The notes under the pieces are model-generated. The model was not told where the DNA came from. It worked only from the letters and a program-made list of their open reading frames with translations, and did no database searches. The translations under genes were made by a program, and so were the position numbers. DNA of 18,554 nt from NCBI GenBank assembly GCA_020696915.1, contig JAJFMR010000014.1, forward strand, positions 1-18,554, written 5' to 3'. Origin of the DNA: Rhizobiaceae bacterium. GTDB taxonomy: Bacteria > Pseudomonadota > Alphaproteobacteria > Rhizobiales > Rhizobiaceae. This document shows, one piece after another, positions 7,282-14,644 of this stretch. Every line of letters begins with the position of its first letter. The first letter of the stretch is position 1.

Positions 7282-7584
7282 ATGTCGACCTGCGACGCCA
7301 TCGAGCGAAAACTCACAGCGGCCCTTTCGCCCGAGCGGCTGGACGTCATCGACGAGAGCCACCTTCACGCCGGCCACGAGCACGTTGAACCCGGCGGCCA
7401 CATGACCTTCGACGGCGCCGGCGGGACCCATCTGCGCATCCGGATCGTGTCGCCGATTTTTGCCGGCCTGAGCCGCATCGAGCGGCACCGGGCGGTGAAC
7501 GAGCTCCTGAAAGACGAACTCGCCAGCGGCGTGCACGCGCTGGCCATCGAGCCGGCGGCGCCCGGCGAGCCGACTCGGTGGTGA
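7282..7584 (+). CDS. BolA family protein
   Basis: 100 residues. The ATG at 7282 was chosen because GGAG (7272-7275) is six bases upstream and the protein then begins MSTCDAIERKLTAALSPERL; an in-frame ATG at 7264 has no such site. The sequence shows the BolA fold signatures: an ESHLHAGHEH segment with several histidines, THLRIRIVSPIFAGLSRIER, then HRAVNELLKDEL and HALAIEPAAPGEP. BolA proteins pair with monothiol glutaredoxins and bind Fe-S clusters; some affect cell shape and stress responses. The partner glutaredoxin is not in this window. The gene converges on the CNNM gene with 25 bases between the stops. Confidence 0.92.
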   Translation: MSTCDAIERKLTAALSPERLDVIDESHLHAGHEHVEPGGHMTFDGAGGTHLRIRIVSPIFAGLSRIERHRAVNELLKDELASGVHALAIEPAAPGEPTRW

Positions 7585-7609
7585 GCGTCGCGGAGCGCCG
7601 GACGAGGCC

Positions 7610-8884
7610 TTAATTACCGGCGGCGGCCTCGGCCAAGGGCTTGATCCTGATCCTGGTTATGCGGTTCTTCTCCCGTTTCATCACTACGAACCTCTTGCCG
7701 TGGAACGTAAAGGCCTGCCGTTCCTCCGGGATCGATTGCGTTTCGTGGATGACCAGCCCGGCGATCGTCGTCGCCTCGTCGTCGGGAAGCTGCCAGTCGA
7801 GCGCCCGGTTGAGGTCGCGGATCGGAACACTTCCGTCCACGACGACCGAGCCGTCGCCTTCCTTCTTGACGCCCTGTACGTCGATGTCGTGCTCGTCGGC
7901 TATCTCGCCGACGATTTCCTCGATGATGTCTTCGAGGGTCACCAGACCTTCGACCTCGCCATATTCATCGACGACGATGGCGAAATGCGCCTTGCGGCGG
8001 AGAAAGGCGTTGAGCTGGTCCTGGAGGGTCGTCGTATCCGGCACGAACCAGGGTCTCGTCGCCACACGCATCAGGTCGATCTTCGAAAAGTCGTTTCCGA
8101 CTTCGTCGAGGGCCCGCAGCAGATCCTTGGCGTGCAGCACGCCGACGATGTTGTCGAGCGAACCGCGCCACAGCGGCATGCGCGTGTGGGGGCTCCGGAG
8201 GATCTCGCGAACCACAGCCTCCGGCGGATCGTCGGCGCTGACCGAACGCATGTCGGTGCGGTGGACCATGACGTCCGACACTTCGAGCTCGTCGAGCTCG
8301 AAAAGAATGCCAAGGCGATTCCGGCGAGCCGCTTCGGCGGCGCCGGGGATAGCCCCCGCAGCCTGGTCCTGATCGCGCGAGCGCGCCCTTTCCTCCTCAG
8401 CCTCGCCATTCGCCGCCGGTCCGACCGCCGCATGAAGCGCACGGTAAAGGGGGCCGAACAACGAATTCGACAAACCGATGACGGGCGCCAGCGACAACAG
8501 CAGCCGATCCGGCCGTGACAGCGCCAGCGCCCTCGGCAGGACCTCGGCAACCACCACCAGCAGGGCCGCCAGCCCGGCCGCAGTGTAGATGACACCCGCC
8601 AGGCCATGGAGGCGGCTGGACAGCACGAGCCCAGGCACCACGGCAAGAACGCGGACAATCGTGTTGCCGATCCTCAGCGAACCGGCTGCACGGCGGCTAT
8701 GGTCGACAAGCCCGACCGCCACGCCCGCGGCCCGGTTGCCGTGCCCGCCGAGCGTGGCGAGCGTGTTTCGCGATGCCGTGGCGAGCGAGGCCTCGGCCGC
8801 CGAAAGCACAGCCGAGACGAGGACCATGAGAAGCGTCAGCCCTGCCGCCGCGCCTATCCACGCCTCGACTCCCTGCGCGATCAT
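7610..8884 (-). CDS. CNNM/CBS/CorC (HlyC-like) membrane protein
   Basis: 424 residues. The N-terminal DUF21/CNNM membrane region covers about residues 1-150, with first helix GAAAGLTLLMVLVSAVLSAA followed by the signature AEASLATASRNTLATL. A Bateman pair of CBS domains lies at about 205-330, including DVMVHRTDM, VGVLHAKDLLRAL and DEYGEVEGLVTLEDIIEEIVG. The C-terminal CorC/HlyC domain ends in RITRIRIKP. Such proteins are often labelled hemolysins but are better linked to divalent cation, especially Mg2+, transport or sensing; the exact ion is not shown here. The ATG at 8884 overlaps the aroB TGA (ATGA). The much longer open frame to 10030 runs through aroB out of frame and was rejected. Confidence 0.92.
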   Translation of the reverse strand: MIAQGVEAWIGAAAGLTLLMVLVSAVLSAAEASLATASRNTLATLGGHGNRAAGVAVGLVDHSRRAAGSLRIGNTIVRVLAVVPGLVLSSRLHGLAGVIYTAAGLAALLVVVAEVLPRALALSRPDRLLLSLAPVIGLSNSLFGPLYRALHAAVGPAANGEAEEERARSRDQDQAAGAIPGAAEAARRNRLGILFELDELEVSDVMVHRTDMRSVSADDPPEAVVREILRSPHTRMPLWRGSLDNIVGVLHAKDLLRALDEVGNDFSKIDLMRVATRPWFVPDTTTLQDQLNAFLRRKAHFAIVVDEYGEVEGLVTLEDIIEEIVGEIADEHDIDVQGVKKEGDGSVVVDGSVPIRDLNRALDWQLPDDEATTIAGLVIHETQSIPEERQAFTFHGKRFVVMKREKNRITRIRIKPLAEAAAGN

Positions 8885-9996
8885 TCCGGCAGGTTCTCCT
8901 CCAGGAACGAGAGCACTTCCGATCGAGGCACGTCGCTGGCGACGAAGGCCTGACCGATGCCGTGTGTCAGGATGAAGGTCAGCGCGCCGCGGCGGACCTT
9001 CTTGTCCTGGGCGACGTAGTCGAGCAGCCGCTCGGCACCCGGCAGCCCGCCGGGCACGTCGGACAGCCGCGACGGCAGCCCGACGGCCCGAAGATGCGTC
9101 TCGACGCGCGCCGCATCGTCCGGGCTGGCCAGGTTCATTCTTGCCGAGAAGCGGTGGGCGAGCGCCATGCCGATGGCGACGCCCTCGCCATGCACCAGGC
9201 GGGAACTGTCGTAGCCGGTGGCGGCCTCCAGCGCATGCCCGAAAGTATGGCCGAGGTTGAGCAGGGCGCGGTCGCCGGTCTCGAACTCGTCGCGCGCCAC
9301 CATTTCCGCCTTCGACTGGCAGGACCGGGCGATCGCCTCGGCGCGCGCTGCGCCACCCGCGAACACCCCTTTCCAGTTGGCTTCGAGCCAGCCGAAGAAG
9401 TCCGGGCGGTCGATCAGCCCGTATTTCGCCATCTCGGCGTAGCCGGCCCTGAACTCCCGTGGCGGCAGCGTGTCCAGGGCGCCGGTGTCGGCCAGAACCA
9501 GCAGGGGCTGATGAAAGACCCCGACGAGGTTCTTGCCGTGCGGCGTGTTGATGCCGGTCTTGCCGCCGACCGACGAATCGACCTGCGCCAGGAGGGATGT
9601 CGGAACCTGGACGAATCTCATGCCGCGCTTGGCGATGCCCGCGGCAAACCCGGCGAGATCCCCGATGACGCCGCCGCCCAGCGCGATCACCGCATCGCCG
9701 CGCTCGAGCCGCTCGGCGAGAAGATGGTCGACCGTCTGCTGAAGCCCGGCGAAGCTCTTGGTCTTTTCGCCGGGCGACAGGATGAGCGGGCGTGCCGCGA
9801 TGGCGGCTTCCTCGAGGCCGGCCGTCAGCCGCTCGAGATGCGCGGCGGCGACGTTCTCGTCCGTGACGATGGCCGCCCGGCAACCCGGCAGGCGCCGCGC
9901 GATCTCCGCGCCGGCCGCGGCGATCAGCCCGTCGCCGATCAGGATGTCGTAGCTGCGCTCGCCCAGTCCGACCTCGACCGACCGGACGCCGCTCAT
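8881..9996 (-). CDS. aroB: 3-dehydroquinate synthase
   Basis: 371 residues. AroB converts DAHP to 3-dehydroquinate, the second step of the shikimate pathway to aromatic amino acids, using NAD+ and a divalent metal in the cytoplasm. Visible motifs are the NAD-binding region ALGGGVIGDLAGFAAG (about 105-120), the substrate segment VPTSLLAQVDSSVGGKTGIN (131-150), the acidic metal ligand in GYAEMAKYG (E188), and histidines H250 and H254 in LLNLGHTFGHALE with H269 in VHGEGVAIG. Start and stop overlap the neighbours by four bases (ATGA with aroK upstream and with the CNNM gene downstream), so the three genes form a tightly coupled operon. Confidence 0.98.
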   Translation of the reverse strand: MSGVRSVEVGLGERSYDILIGDGLIAAAGAEIARRLPGCRAAIVTDENVAAAHLERLTAGLEEAAIAARPLILSPGEKTKSFAGLQQTVDHLLAERLERGDAVIALGGGVIGDLAGFAAGIAKRGMRFVQVPTSLLAQVDSSVGGKTGINTPHGKNLVGVFHQPLLVLADTGALDTLPPREFRAGYAEMAKYGLIDRPDFFGWLEANWKGVFAGGAARAEAIARSCQSKAEMVARDEFETGDRALLNLGHTFGHALEAATGYDSSRLVHGEGVAIGMALAHRFSARMNLASPDDAARVETHLRAVGLPSRLSDVPGGLPGAERLLDYVAQDKKVRRGALTFILTHGIGQAFVASDVPRSEVLSFLEENLPE

Positions 9997-10589
9997 GCCG
10001 GCCCTCCCGTCGCGGCCGGCACGCCGGCAAGACGGCGCGACAGCGCGTCCATGACTTCCGCGGCGATGACCTCCTTGTGCGCGTCGCGGGTCGGCACGGT
10101 CAGGTCGGCGAGCGCATAGACCGGATGCCGCTCGAGCATCAGCCGTTCCAGCGTGCCGCGCGGATCGGCGGTCTTGAGCAGCGGCCGGTTCTGCTTCTTG
10201 GTGACGCGCTCCATCAACGTGTCGAGGTCGGCCTTGAGCCAAACCGACAGCCCGCGCTCGGCGATGGCGGATCTGGTCTGCGCATTGATGAAGGCGCCGC
10301 CGCCGGTGGACAGAACCTGGGGGCCGCCTTCCAGAACCCTCATGATGACGCGCTGCTCGAGCGCGCGGAACTCGGCCTCGCCGTAGCGGTCGAAAAGTTC
10401 GGCAATGCTCATTCGGGAGACGCTCTCGATTTCCTGGTCGCTGTCGATGAAGGGCAGCGAAAGGTCTGCAGCCACCCTGCGGCCGATCGCCGTCTTTCCT
10501 GCCCCCATCAGGCCGACGAAAACGATCGAGCGGGTGCCGAGGCTTTCCAGAAGCCCGGTCGTCCCCCCTGCGATCCCCGTCGCCGTCAT
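9993..10589 (-). CDS. aroK: Shikimate kinase
   Basis: 198 residues. AroK phosphorylates shikimate at the 3-hydroxyl using ATP. The P-loop GLMGAGKT is at 26-33, with FIDSDQEIE (Mg and shikimate contacts), DRYGEAEFRALE, the STGGGAF shikimate-binding glycines and the LID-like KKQNRPLLK. The ATG at 10589 has a GAGG site 8 bases upstream and gives a normal length. In-frame starts at 10622 and 10658 would add poorly conserved residues. It is the first gene of the aroK-aroB-CNNM unit, divergent from the small membrane protein gene and xerD. Confidence 0.96.
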   Translation of the reverse strand: MTATGIAGGTTGLLESLGTRSIVFVGLMGAGKTAIGRRVAADLSLPFIDSDQEIESVSRMSIAELFDRYGEAEFRALEQRVIMRVLEGGPQVLSTGGGAFINAQTRSAIAERGLSVWLKADLDTLMERVTKKQNRPLLKTADPRGTLERLMLERHPVYALADLTVPTRDAHKEVIAAEVMDALSRRLAGVPAATGGPA

Positions 10590-10667
10590 CGCGATTGCCT
10601 CTTTGCCGGCGTGTATCGACATGAAAAGGCTGGTGCCGTCAAGCATGCGGCAAGGCACTGTTCGGCC

Positions 10668-10696
10668 TTGTGTTGGCTCATCGAGCGCCGCATAAC
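10668..10696 (+). promoter_or_regulatory. Possible promoter of the orf50-xerD unit
   Basis: TTGTGT (10668-10673) and CATAAC (10691-10696) are 17 bases apart in the divergent gap between aroK and the small membrane protein gene. The start of transcription would fall near 10703, about 35 bases before the ATG at 10738. The match is moderate. Confidence 0.35.
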
Positions 10697-10737
10697 GGGA
10701 TCAGGTTCAACGGCTGGCGCGAGGGGTGTCTTCGGGA

Positions 10738-10890
10738 ATGCCGACGCTTTTCAGGTTCCTCGTGACGCTCGGCATTCTCTTTGCCCTGGCCTACGCCGCC
10801 ATGTTCGCGCTGGTGGCCTACGTCGAGCCGCGCCAGGGCGAGATGAGCGTCCGCATTCCGTCCGAAAGGATCAATCCGAAAGCGCCATGA
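10738..10890 (+). CDS. Small single-pass membrane protein (50 residues), unknown function
   Basis: This short gene starts ATG at 10738 and stops TGA at 10888-10890. The 50-residue product begins MPTLFRFLVTLGILFALAYA, with one clear membrane helix at about residues 7-29, followed by a short tail with VEPRQGEMSVRIPSER and the end INPKAP. GAGGGG at 10721-10726 is a possible, rather distant ribosome binding site. The stop overlaps the xerD ATG (ATGA), which strongly suggests it is translated and coupled to xerD. The coding pattern is normal for the neighbourhood, with GC-rich third positions. From memory, similar small proteins sit in front of xerD in other Rhizobiales, sometimes mislabelled histidine kinase. 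No function is known to me. Confidence 0.8.
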   Translation: MPTLFRFLVTLGILFALAYAAMFALVAYVEPRQGEMSVRIPSERINPKAP

Positions 10891-11804
10891 AAAGTCCGCC
10901 GCTGATCGAGGCGTTCCTCGAGATGATGAGCGCCGAACGAGGCGCTGCCGACAACACGCTGGCCGGCTATCGGCGGGATCTCGAAGACGCTTCGGCGGCA
11001 ATCCCGGGCGGCCTCGCGGAAGCCGCGACGGACGATCTCCGCCGCTATCTCGGCTCGATCGCCGCACGCGGCTTCGCGGCAGCCTCGCAGGCGAGGAAAC
11101 TGTCAGCACTCCGGCAGTTCTTCAAGTTTCTCTACACCGAAGGCCTGCGCCCCGACGACCCGACAGGCACGCTGGACAGCCCCAGAAAGGCCCGGCCGCT
11201 GCCCAGGACGATGAGCGAGGGCGAGACCGGCCGGCTTCTCGATCTCGCCGCAGCCGAAGCCGCGGACGACGGCATGGCCGCCTCCGCGAAAATCGCGGCG
11301 GTGCGCATGCACGCGCTGATGGAGGTGCTCTACGCAACCGGGCTGCGCGTGTCCGAACTGATCGCCCTGCCGGTCACCGTGGCGCTGCGCGACGAGCGCT
11401 TCTTCGCGGTGCGCGGCAAGGGCGGCAAGGAACGCATGGTGCCCTTGTCGCGGCGGGCCATGGCGGCCATGCGCGCCTGGCTCGGGACGCGCCGGCTGAT
11501 GCCGGCGCTCGACGCTAGCCCGCATCTGTTTCCGGCCGCCTCCGAGAGCGGGCATCTGTCGCGCCAGGTGTTCGCGCGCGATCTCAAGGGGCTTGCAGCG
11601 CGGGCCGGCATACCTGCCGCACGTGTCTCTCCGCACGTGCTTCGCCACGCCTTCGCCAGCCATCTTCTCCAGAACGGCGCCGATCTGCGCGCCGTGCAGC
11701 AGCTTCTCGGCCATGCCGACATCTCGAGCACGCAGATCTACACGCATGTGCTCGAGGAGCGACTGGTCCGGCTGGTGAACGACCACCATCCGCTTGCCGA
11801 CTAG
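10887..11804 (+). CDS. xerD: Site-specific tyrosine recombinase XerD
   Basis: 305 residues. With XerC, XerD resolves chromosome dimers at dif before cell division. The N-terminal SAM-like DNA-binding domain (about 1-100) includes NTLAGYRRDLE and KLSALRQFFKFLYTEG. The catalytic domain carries R154 (ATGLRVSELIAL), a lysine at about 178 (RGKGGKERMVPLS), H250 and R253 (SPHVLRHAFASHLL), H276 (LLGHADISS) and the nucleophile Y285 (TQIYTHV). All catalytic residues are present. XerD is preferred over XerC because of the characteristic motifs and the Rhizobiales neighbourhood beside aroK and accA. The start overlaps the stop of the small membrane protein gene. Confidence 0.95.
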   Translation: MKSPPLIEAFLEMMSAERGAADNTLAGYRRDLEDASAAIPGGLAEAATDDLRRYLGSIAARGFAAASQARKLSALRQFFKFLYTEGLRPDDPTGTLDSPRKARPLPRTMSEGETGRLLDLAAAEAADDGMAASAKIAAVRMHALMEVLYATGLRVSELIALPVTVALRDERFFAVRGKGGKERMVPLSRRAMAAMRAWLGTRRLMPALDASPHLFPAASESGHLSRQVFARDLKGLAARAGIPAARVSPHVLRHAFASHLLQNGADLRAVQQLLGHADISSTQIYTHVLEERLVRLVNDHHPLAD

Positions 11805-11898
11805 ACGCCGGGCCGCTATGTGAGGCGGCAATTCCGCGCCGGAAACCGCACTTTGGCGGGGTTGGCGCACCGTCCCCGCCGTCCCGGTCCAACCACGC

Positions 11899-12849
11899 AT
11901 GTACAATTATCTCGACTTCGAAAAGCCGGTTGCCGACCTCGAAGGCAAGATCCTGGAGCTCAAGAAGCTTTCGGAAAACGGCGAGGCGGTGGATGTCGGC
12001 GAGGAGATCGCGAGACTGGAGAAGCGCTCGCGAGACGCGCTTCGCGACGTCTATCGCTCGCTGACCCCATGGCAGAAGGTGCAGGTCGCCCGCCATCCCG
12101 ACCGGCCGCATTTCCTCGATTATGTGCGCGGCCTTTTCTCGGACTTCACGCCGCTGGCCGGCGACCGGGGCTTCGGCGAGGACAAGGCCATCGTCGGCGG
12201 CTTCGCGCGATTCCGCGGCGAGGCGGTGGCGGTCCTCGGCCAGGAGAAAGGCTCCGACACCAGCAGCCGGCTGAAGCACAATTTCGGCTCGGTGCGGCCG
12301 GAAGGCTATCGCAAGGCAGTGCGCATCATGGAACTGGCCGATCGGTTCAAGGTCCCGGTGATCACGCTGGTGGACACCGCCGGCGCCTATCCCGGCATCG
12401 GTGCCGAAGAACGCGGCCAGGCCGAGGCGATCGCCCGCTCCACCTCGGCGTGCCTGTCGCTCAGGGTGCCGTCGGTGTCGGTGGTTATCGGCGAAGGCGG
12501 TTCCGGCGGCGCCATTGCGCTCGCCACGGCCAACCGCGTCTACATGCTGGAGCACTCGATCTATTCGGTGATCTCGCCGGAAGGCGCGGCATCGATCCTC
12601 TGGCGGGACACGACCCGGTCCAAGGATGCGGCAACGTCGATGAAGATCACCGCCCAGGATCTGCTCGACCTGAAGATCATCGACGGGATCGTGTCCGAGC
12701 CGCTCGGCGGTGCCCATCGCGCCCCCGAAACGGTGGTCTCGGCGACCGGTGAACTGATCGACAGGACACTGTCCGAGTTCGCGCAGTCCAATCTGGACTT
12801 CCGCGAGCATCGCCGCGAAAAATATCTGGCGATCGGGCGCACACTTTAG
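11899..12849 (+). CDS. accA: Acetyl-CoA carboxylase, carboxyltransferase subunit alpha
   Basis: 316 residues, the normal length. AccA and AccD form the carboxyltransferase that moves CO2 from biotin carboxyl carrier protein to acetyl-CoA, making malonyl-CoA for fatty acid synthesis. It starts MYNYLDFEKPVADLEGKI, then shows LTPWQKVQVARHPDRPH, VLGQEKGSDT, the PVITLVDTAGAYPGIGAEERGQ segment and the oxyanion-forming VVIGEGGSGGAIALA, followed by YSVISPEGAASILW. It begins 94 bases after xerD and is followed immediately by a strong terminator. Confidence 0.98.
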   Translation: MYNYLDFEKPVADLEGKILELKKLSENGEAVDVGEEIARLEKRSRDALRDVYRSLTPWQKVQVARHPDRPHFLDYVRGLFSDFTPLAGDRGFGEDKAIVGGFARFRGEAVAVLGQEKGSDTSSRLKHNFGSVRPEGYRKAVRIMELADRFKVPVITLVDTAGAYPGIGAEERGQAEAIARSTSACLSLRVPSVSVVIGEGGSGGAIALATANRVYMLEHSIYSVISPEGAASILWRDTTRSKDAATSMKITAQDLLDLKIIDGIVSEPLGGAHRAPETVVSATGELIDRTLSEFAQSNLDFREHRREKYLAIGRTL

Positions 12850-12857
12850 GTCTCGTC

Positions 12858-12889
12858 CGGCGCCTCCATTGCGGGGAGGCGCCGCTTTT
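12858..12889 (+). terminator. Rho-independent terminator after accA
   Basis: CGGCGCCTCC (12858-12867) pairs perfectly with GGAGGCGCCG (12875-12884), giving a 10-bp stem with a 7-base loop, followed by CTTTT. It begins nine bases after the accA stop. Confidence 0.85.
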
Positions 12890-13041
12890 CCGCCACAAAA
12901 ATGCCGCCGCGCCGATGTCATTGAGGTTGAGGGAGGGACGGCCCTGGCTCTTGCGGTAATCAATTTTCAAGGTTAACCGGACTAGGCTCCCGGTCTTAGC
13001 CGCGGCAGATGCGCGGACCAGGCAGAGATGATGCGCGACCG

Positions 13042-14301
13042 ATGATTGCAAGGCTTGTTCGTAGCGGTGTGCTGATCGCCTCCCTCGCGGCGGCAGGGTG
13101 CACGGGGTCTGCGCTGGACGGCGTCTCGGCGAAGGCCGAAAAGCCGCTTCCCCAGAAAGTCCTGAGCGCGATGAAAGCGAAGGGCATGCCCCGGTCCTCC
13201 GCGGTGATGGCGCGCATCTTCAAGGAGGAGGGCAAGCTCGAGATCTGGAAGCAGAAGAGCAACGGCCGCTTCGACGTCATTGCCAGTTACGACATCTGCA
13301 AATGGTCCGGCCAGCTCGGTCCGAAGTTCATGGAGGGCGACCGTCAGGCGCCGGAGGGCTTCTACACGGTGCGCCCGGCGCAGATGAACCCCAAGTCGAG
13401 CTATCACCTGGCCTTCAACATGGGCTACCCGAACGCCTTCGACCGTGCCCACGGCCGCGGCGGCAGCAATCTCATGGTGCACGGCGCCTGCTCCTCGTCG
13501 GGCTGCTACTCGATGACCGATGCGCAGATCGAGGAGATCTATGCGTTCGGGCGCGACGCTTTCCGCGGCGGGCAGAGGGAGTTCCAGATCCAGGCGTTCC
13601 CGTTCCGCATGACCGCCGCCAACATGGCGCGGTATCGCAACGACCCCAATTACGATTTCTGGAAGATGCTCAAGGAAGGCTACGACCACTTCGAGATCAC
13701 CAGGCTGCCGCCGAAGGTCGATGTCTGCGAGAAACGCTACGTCTTCAACCGCCTTCCAGAAGGCGACGCGGCTTTCGACCCGAACGGCGCATGCCCGCCC
13801 AGTACCCAATCGGGATCGCTGATGACGGCGTATCAGACTTTCCAGACCAAATACGAGGCCGCCTACAACGGCGCCGCCGCAGGCAGCACCCCGGCGCCGC
13901 GGCCTTCGATCAACGGCGTCCAGGAAGCACAGCTGGTCGCCGGCTGGAGCCGCAAGAAGGCGCGCGGCGAGCGCGTGCCGCTGGAGCCGCCGTCGATGGA
14001 GACGGACGGGACGGTAGCGGTGACCTCGCGCATGGGCCGCGTCGATTCGGAAGCCGGCAGGCGGCAGGCAGCGCTCGACGCCGCGGCAGAGGAAAAGGCG
14101 CGCCTGGCGGAGGCAAAGGAGGCGGAAGCGGCCGCCCTGCAGCGGCAACAGGAGGCAGCAGCAACTGTCTTGCCCGCCGCTGCGCCCTCGGAAACGACGG
14201 AAGCCGAAATCCGACCCGACACGGCCGCGGTCGAACGGCAGACAGAGCAGGGGCTGCTCGGCAGCGCCCGCAAGCGCCTCAGGAACATCTTCGGCACCTG
14301 A
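13042..14301 (+). CDS. L,D-transpeptidase (YkuD-type) lipoprotein
   Basis: 419 residues. The ATG at 13042 gives MIARLVRSGVLIASLAAAGC, a lipoprotein signal with lipobox LAAAGC and lipidated C20, so the protein should be anchored in a membrane facing the periplasm. The catalytic motif is HGACSSSGC with H147 and nucleophile C155, inside a YkuD-like domain at about 55-250 (EIWKQKSNGRFDVIASY, FYTVRPAQMNPKS, MVHGACSSSGCYSMTD). This resembles the YafK/DpaA subgroup, which includes enzymes acting on peptidoglycan-linked proteins. The last 100 residues form an Ala/Glu/Gln-rich coiled-coil-like tail. A basic end (RKRLRNIF) follows. The tusA-like gene starts 4 bases after the stop. Whether it makes or cuts cross-links cannot be told from sequence. 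Confidence 0.9.
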   Translation: MIARLVRSGVLIASLAAAGCTGSALDGVSAKAEKPLPQKVLSAMKAKGMPRSSAVMARIFKEEGKLEIWKQKSNGRFDVIASYDICKWSGQLGPKFMEGDRQAPEGFYTVRPAQMNPKSSYHLAFNMGYPNAFDRAHGRGGSNLMVHGACSSSGCYSMTDAQIEEIYAFGRDAFRGGQREFQIQAFPFRMTAANMARYRNDPNYDFWKMLKEGYDHFEITRLPPKVDVCEKRYVFNRLPEGDAAFDPNGACPPSTQSGSLMTAYQTFQTKYEAAYNGAAAGSTPAPRPSINGVQEAQLVAGWSRKKARGERVPLEPPSMETDGTVAVTSRMGRVDSEAGRRQAALDAAAEEKARLAEAKEAEAAALQRQQEAAATVLPAAAPSETTEAEIRPDTAAVERQTEQGLLGSARKRLRNIFGT

Positions 14302-14305
14302 AGTC

Positions 14306-14563
14306 ATGCCCGGGGCGTTGTCACAGCAAGCCGGTTGCAGGCCAGGAGAAATCTACGACCTCAAGGGCCTGAACTGCCCCTTGCCGGTTCTGAGGGCCAG
14401 GAAACGGCTGTCCGCGATGCCGCCCGGCAGCCGCCTGTGGATCGAAACCACCGACCCCCTTGCGCTGATCGACATTCCCGCCTTCTGCTCCGAGCATGGC
14501 CATCGCCTCCTGGAGAGCACGGCCTGCGGGGAAGGGCACCGTTTCCTCATCAAGCGGGCCTGA
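14306..14563 (+). CDS. TusA-family sulfur carrier protein
   Basis: 85 residues with the SirA/TusA signature: YDLKGLNCPLPVLRARKRL, where C24 of the CPxP motif is the persulfide-carrying cysteine, then a GSRLWIETTDPLALIDIPAFC strand-helix and a C-terminal strand. TusA-like proteins pass sulfur to tRNA thiolation or other sulfur-using pathways; which one applies here is unclear. It follows the L,D-transpeptidase gene by 4 bases and is probably cotranscribed with it. No strong ribosome binding site is visible, consistent with coupling to the upstream gene. Confidence 0.9.
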   Translation: MPGALSQQAGCRPGEIYDLKGLNCPLPVLRARKRLSAMPPGSRLWIETTDPLALIDIPAFCSEHGHRLLESTACGEGHRFLIKRA

Positions 14564-14568
14564 GACAG

Positions 14569-14615
14569 CCGGCGGTCAAAAAAAAGCAACGCCGGAAATT
14601 CTTTTGAAACCGGCG
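14569..14615 (+). other. Two mutually exclusive hairpins downstream of the tusA-like gene
   Basis: CGCCGG (14590-14595) can pair either with CCGGCG at 14569-14574 (loop of 15, A-rich) or with CCGGCG at 14610-14615 (loop of 14). The first form is followed by AAATTCTTTT and may act as a weak terminator for tusA. The second runs into the -35 element of the sRNA promoter. Confidence 0.35.
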
Positions 14616-14639
14616 GAACCTTTCTGAGCGTCACTGGTT
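14615..14639 (+). promoter_or_regulatory. EcfG (RpoE2)-type general stress promoter of the small RNA
   Basis: GGAAC at 14615-14619 is followed after 16 bases by GGTT (14636-14639), so TT lies 18 bases past GGAAC. This fits the alphaproteobacterial EcfG consensus GGAAC-N16/17-cGTT, except for G in place of the less conserved C. Transcription would begin near 14645, at the foot of the first sRNA stem. A direct repeat GTCACTG (14630-14636 and 14643-14649, 13 bases apart) spans the core promoter and start site. Confidence 0.65.
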
Positions 14640-14644
14640 TTAGT

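Noticed and set aside
8885..10030. N-terminal extension of the CNNM protein to about 800 residues
   Set aside because: The extension is low-complexity Arg/Gly-rich and overlaps aroB in another frame; the ATG at 8884 starts the first membrane helix.
11584..12963. 459-residue minus-strand frame
   Set aside because: Antisense to xerD and accA, both certain; composition is His/Arg/Asp-rich as expected for a shadow.
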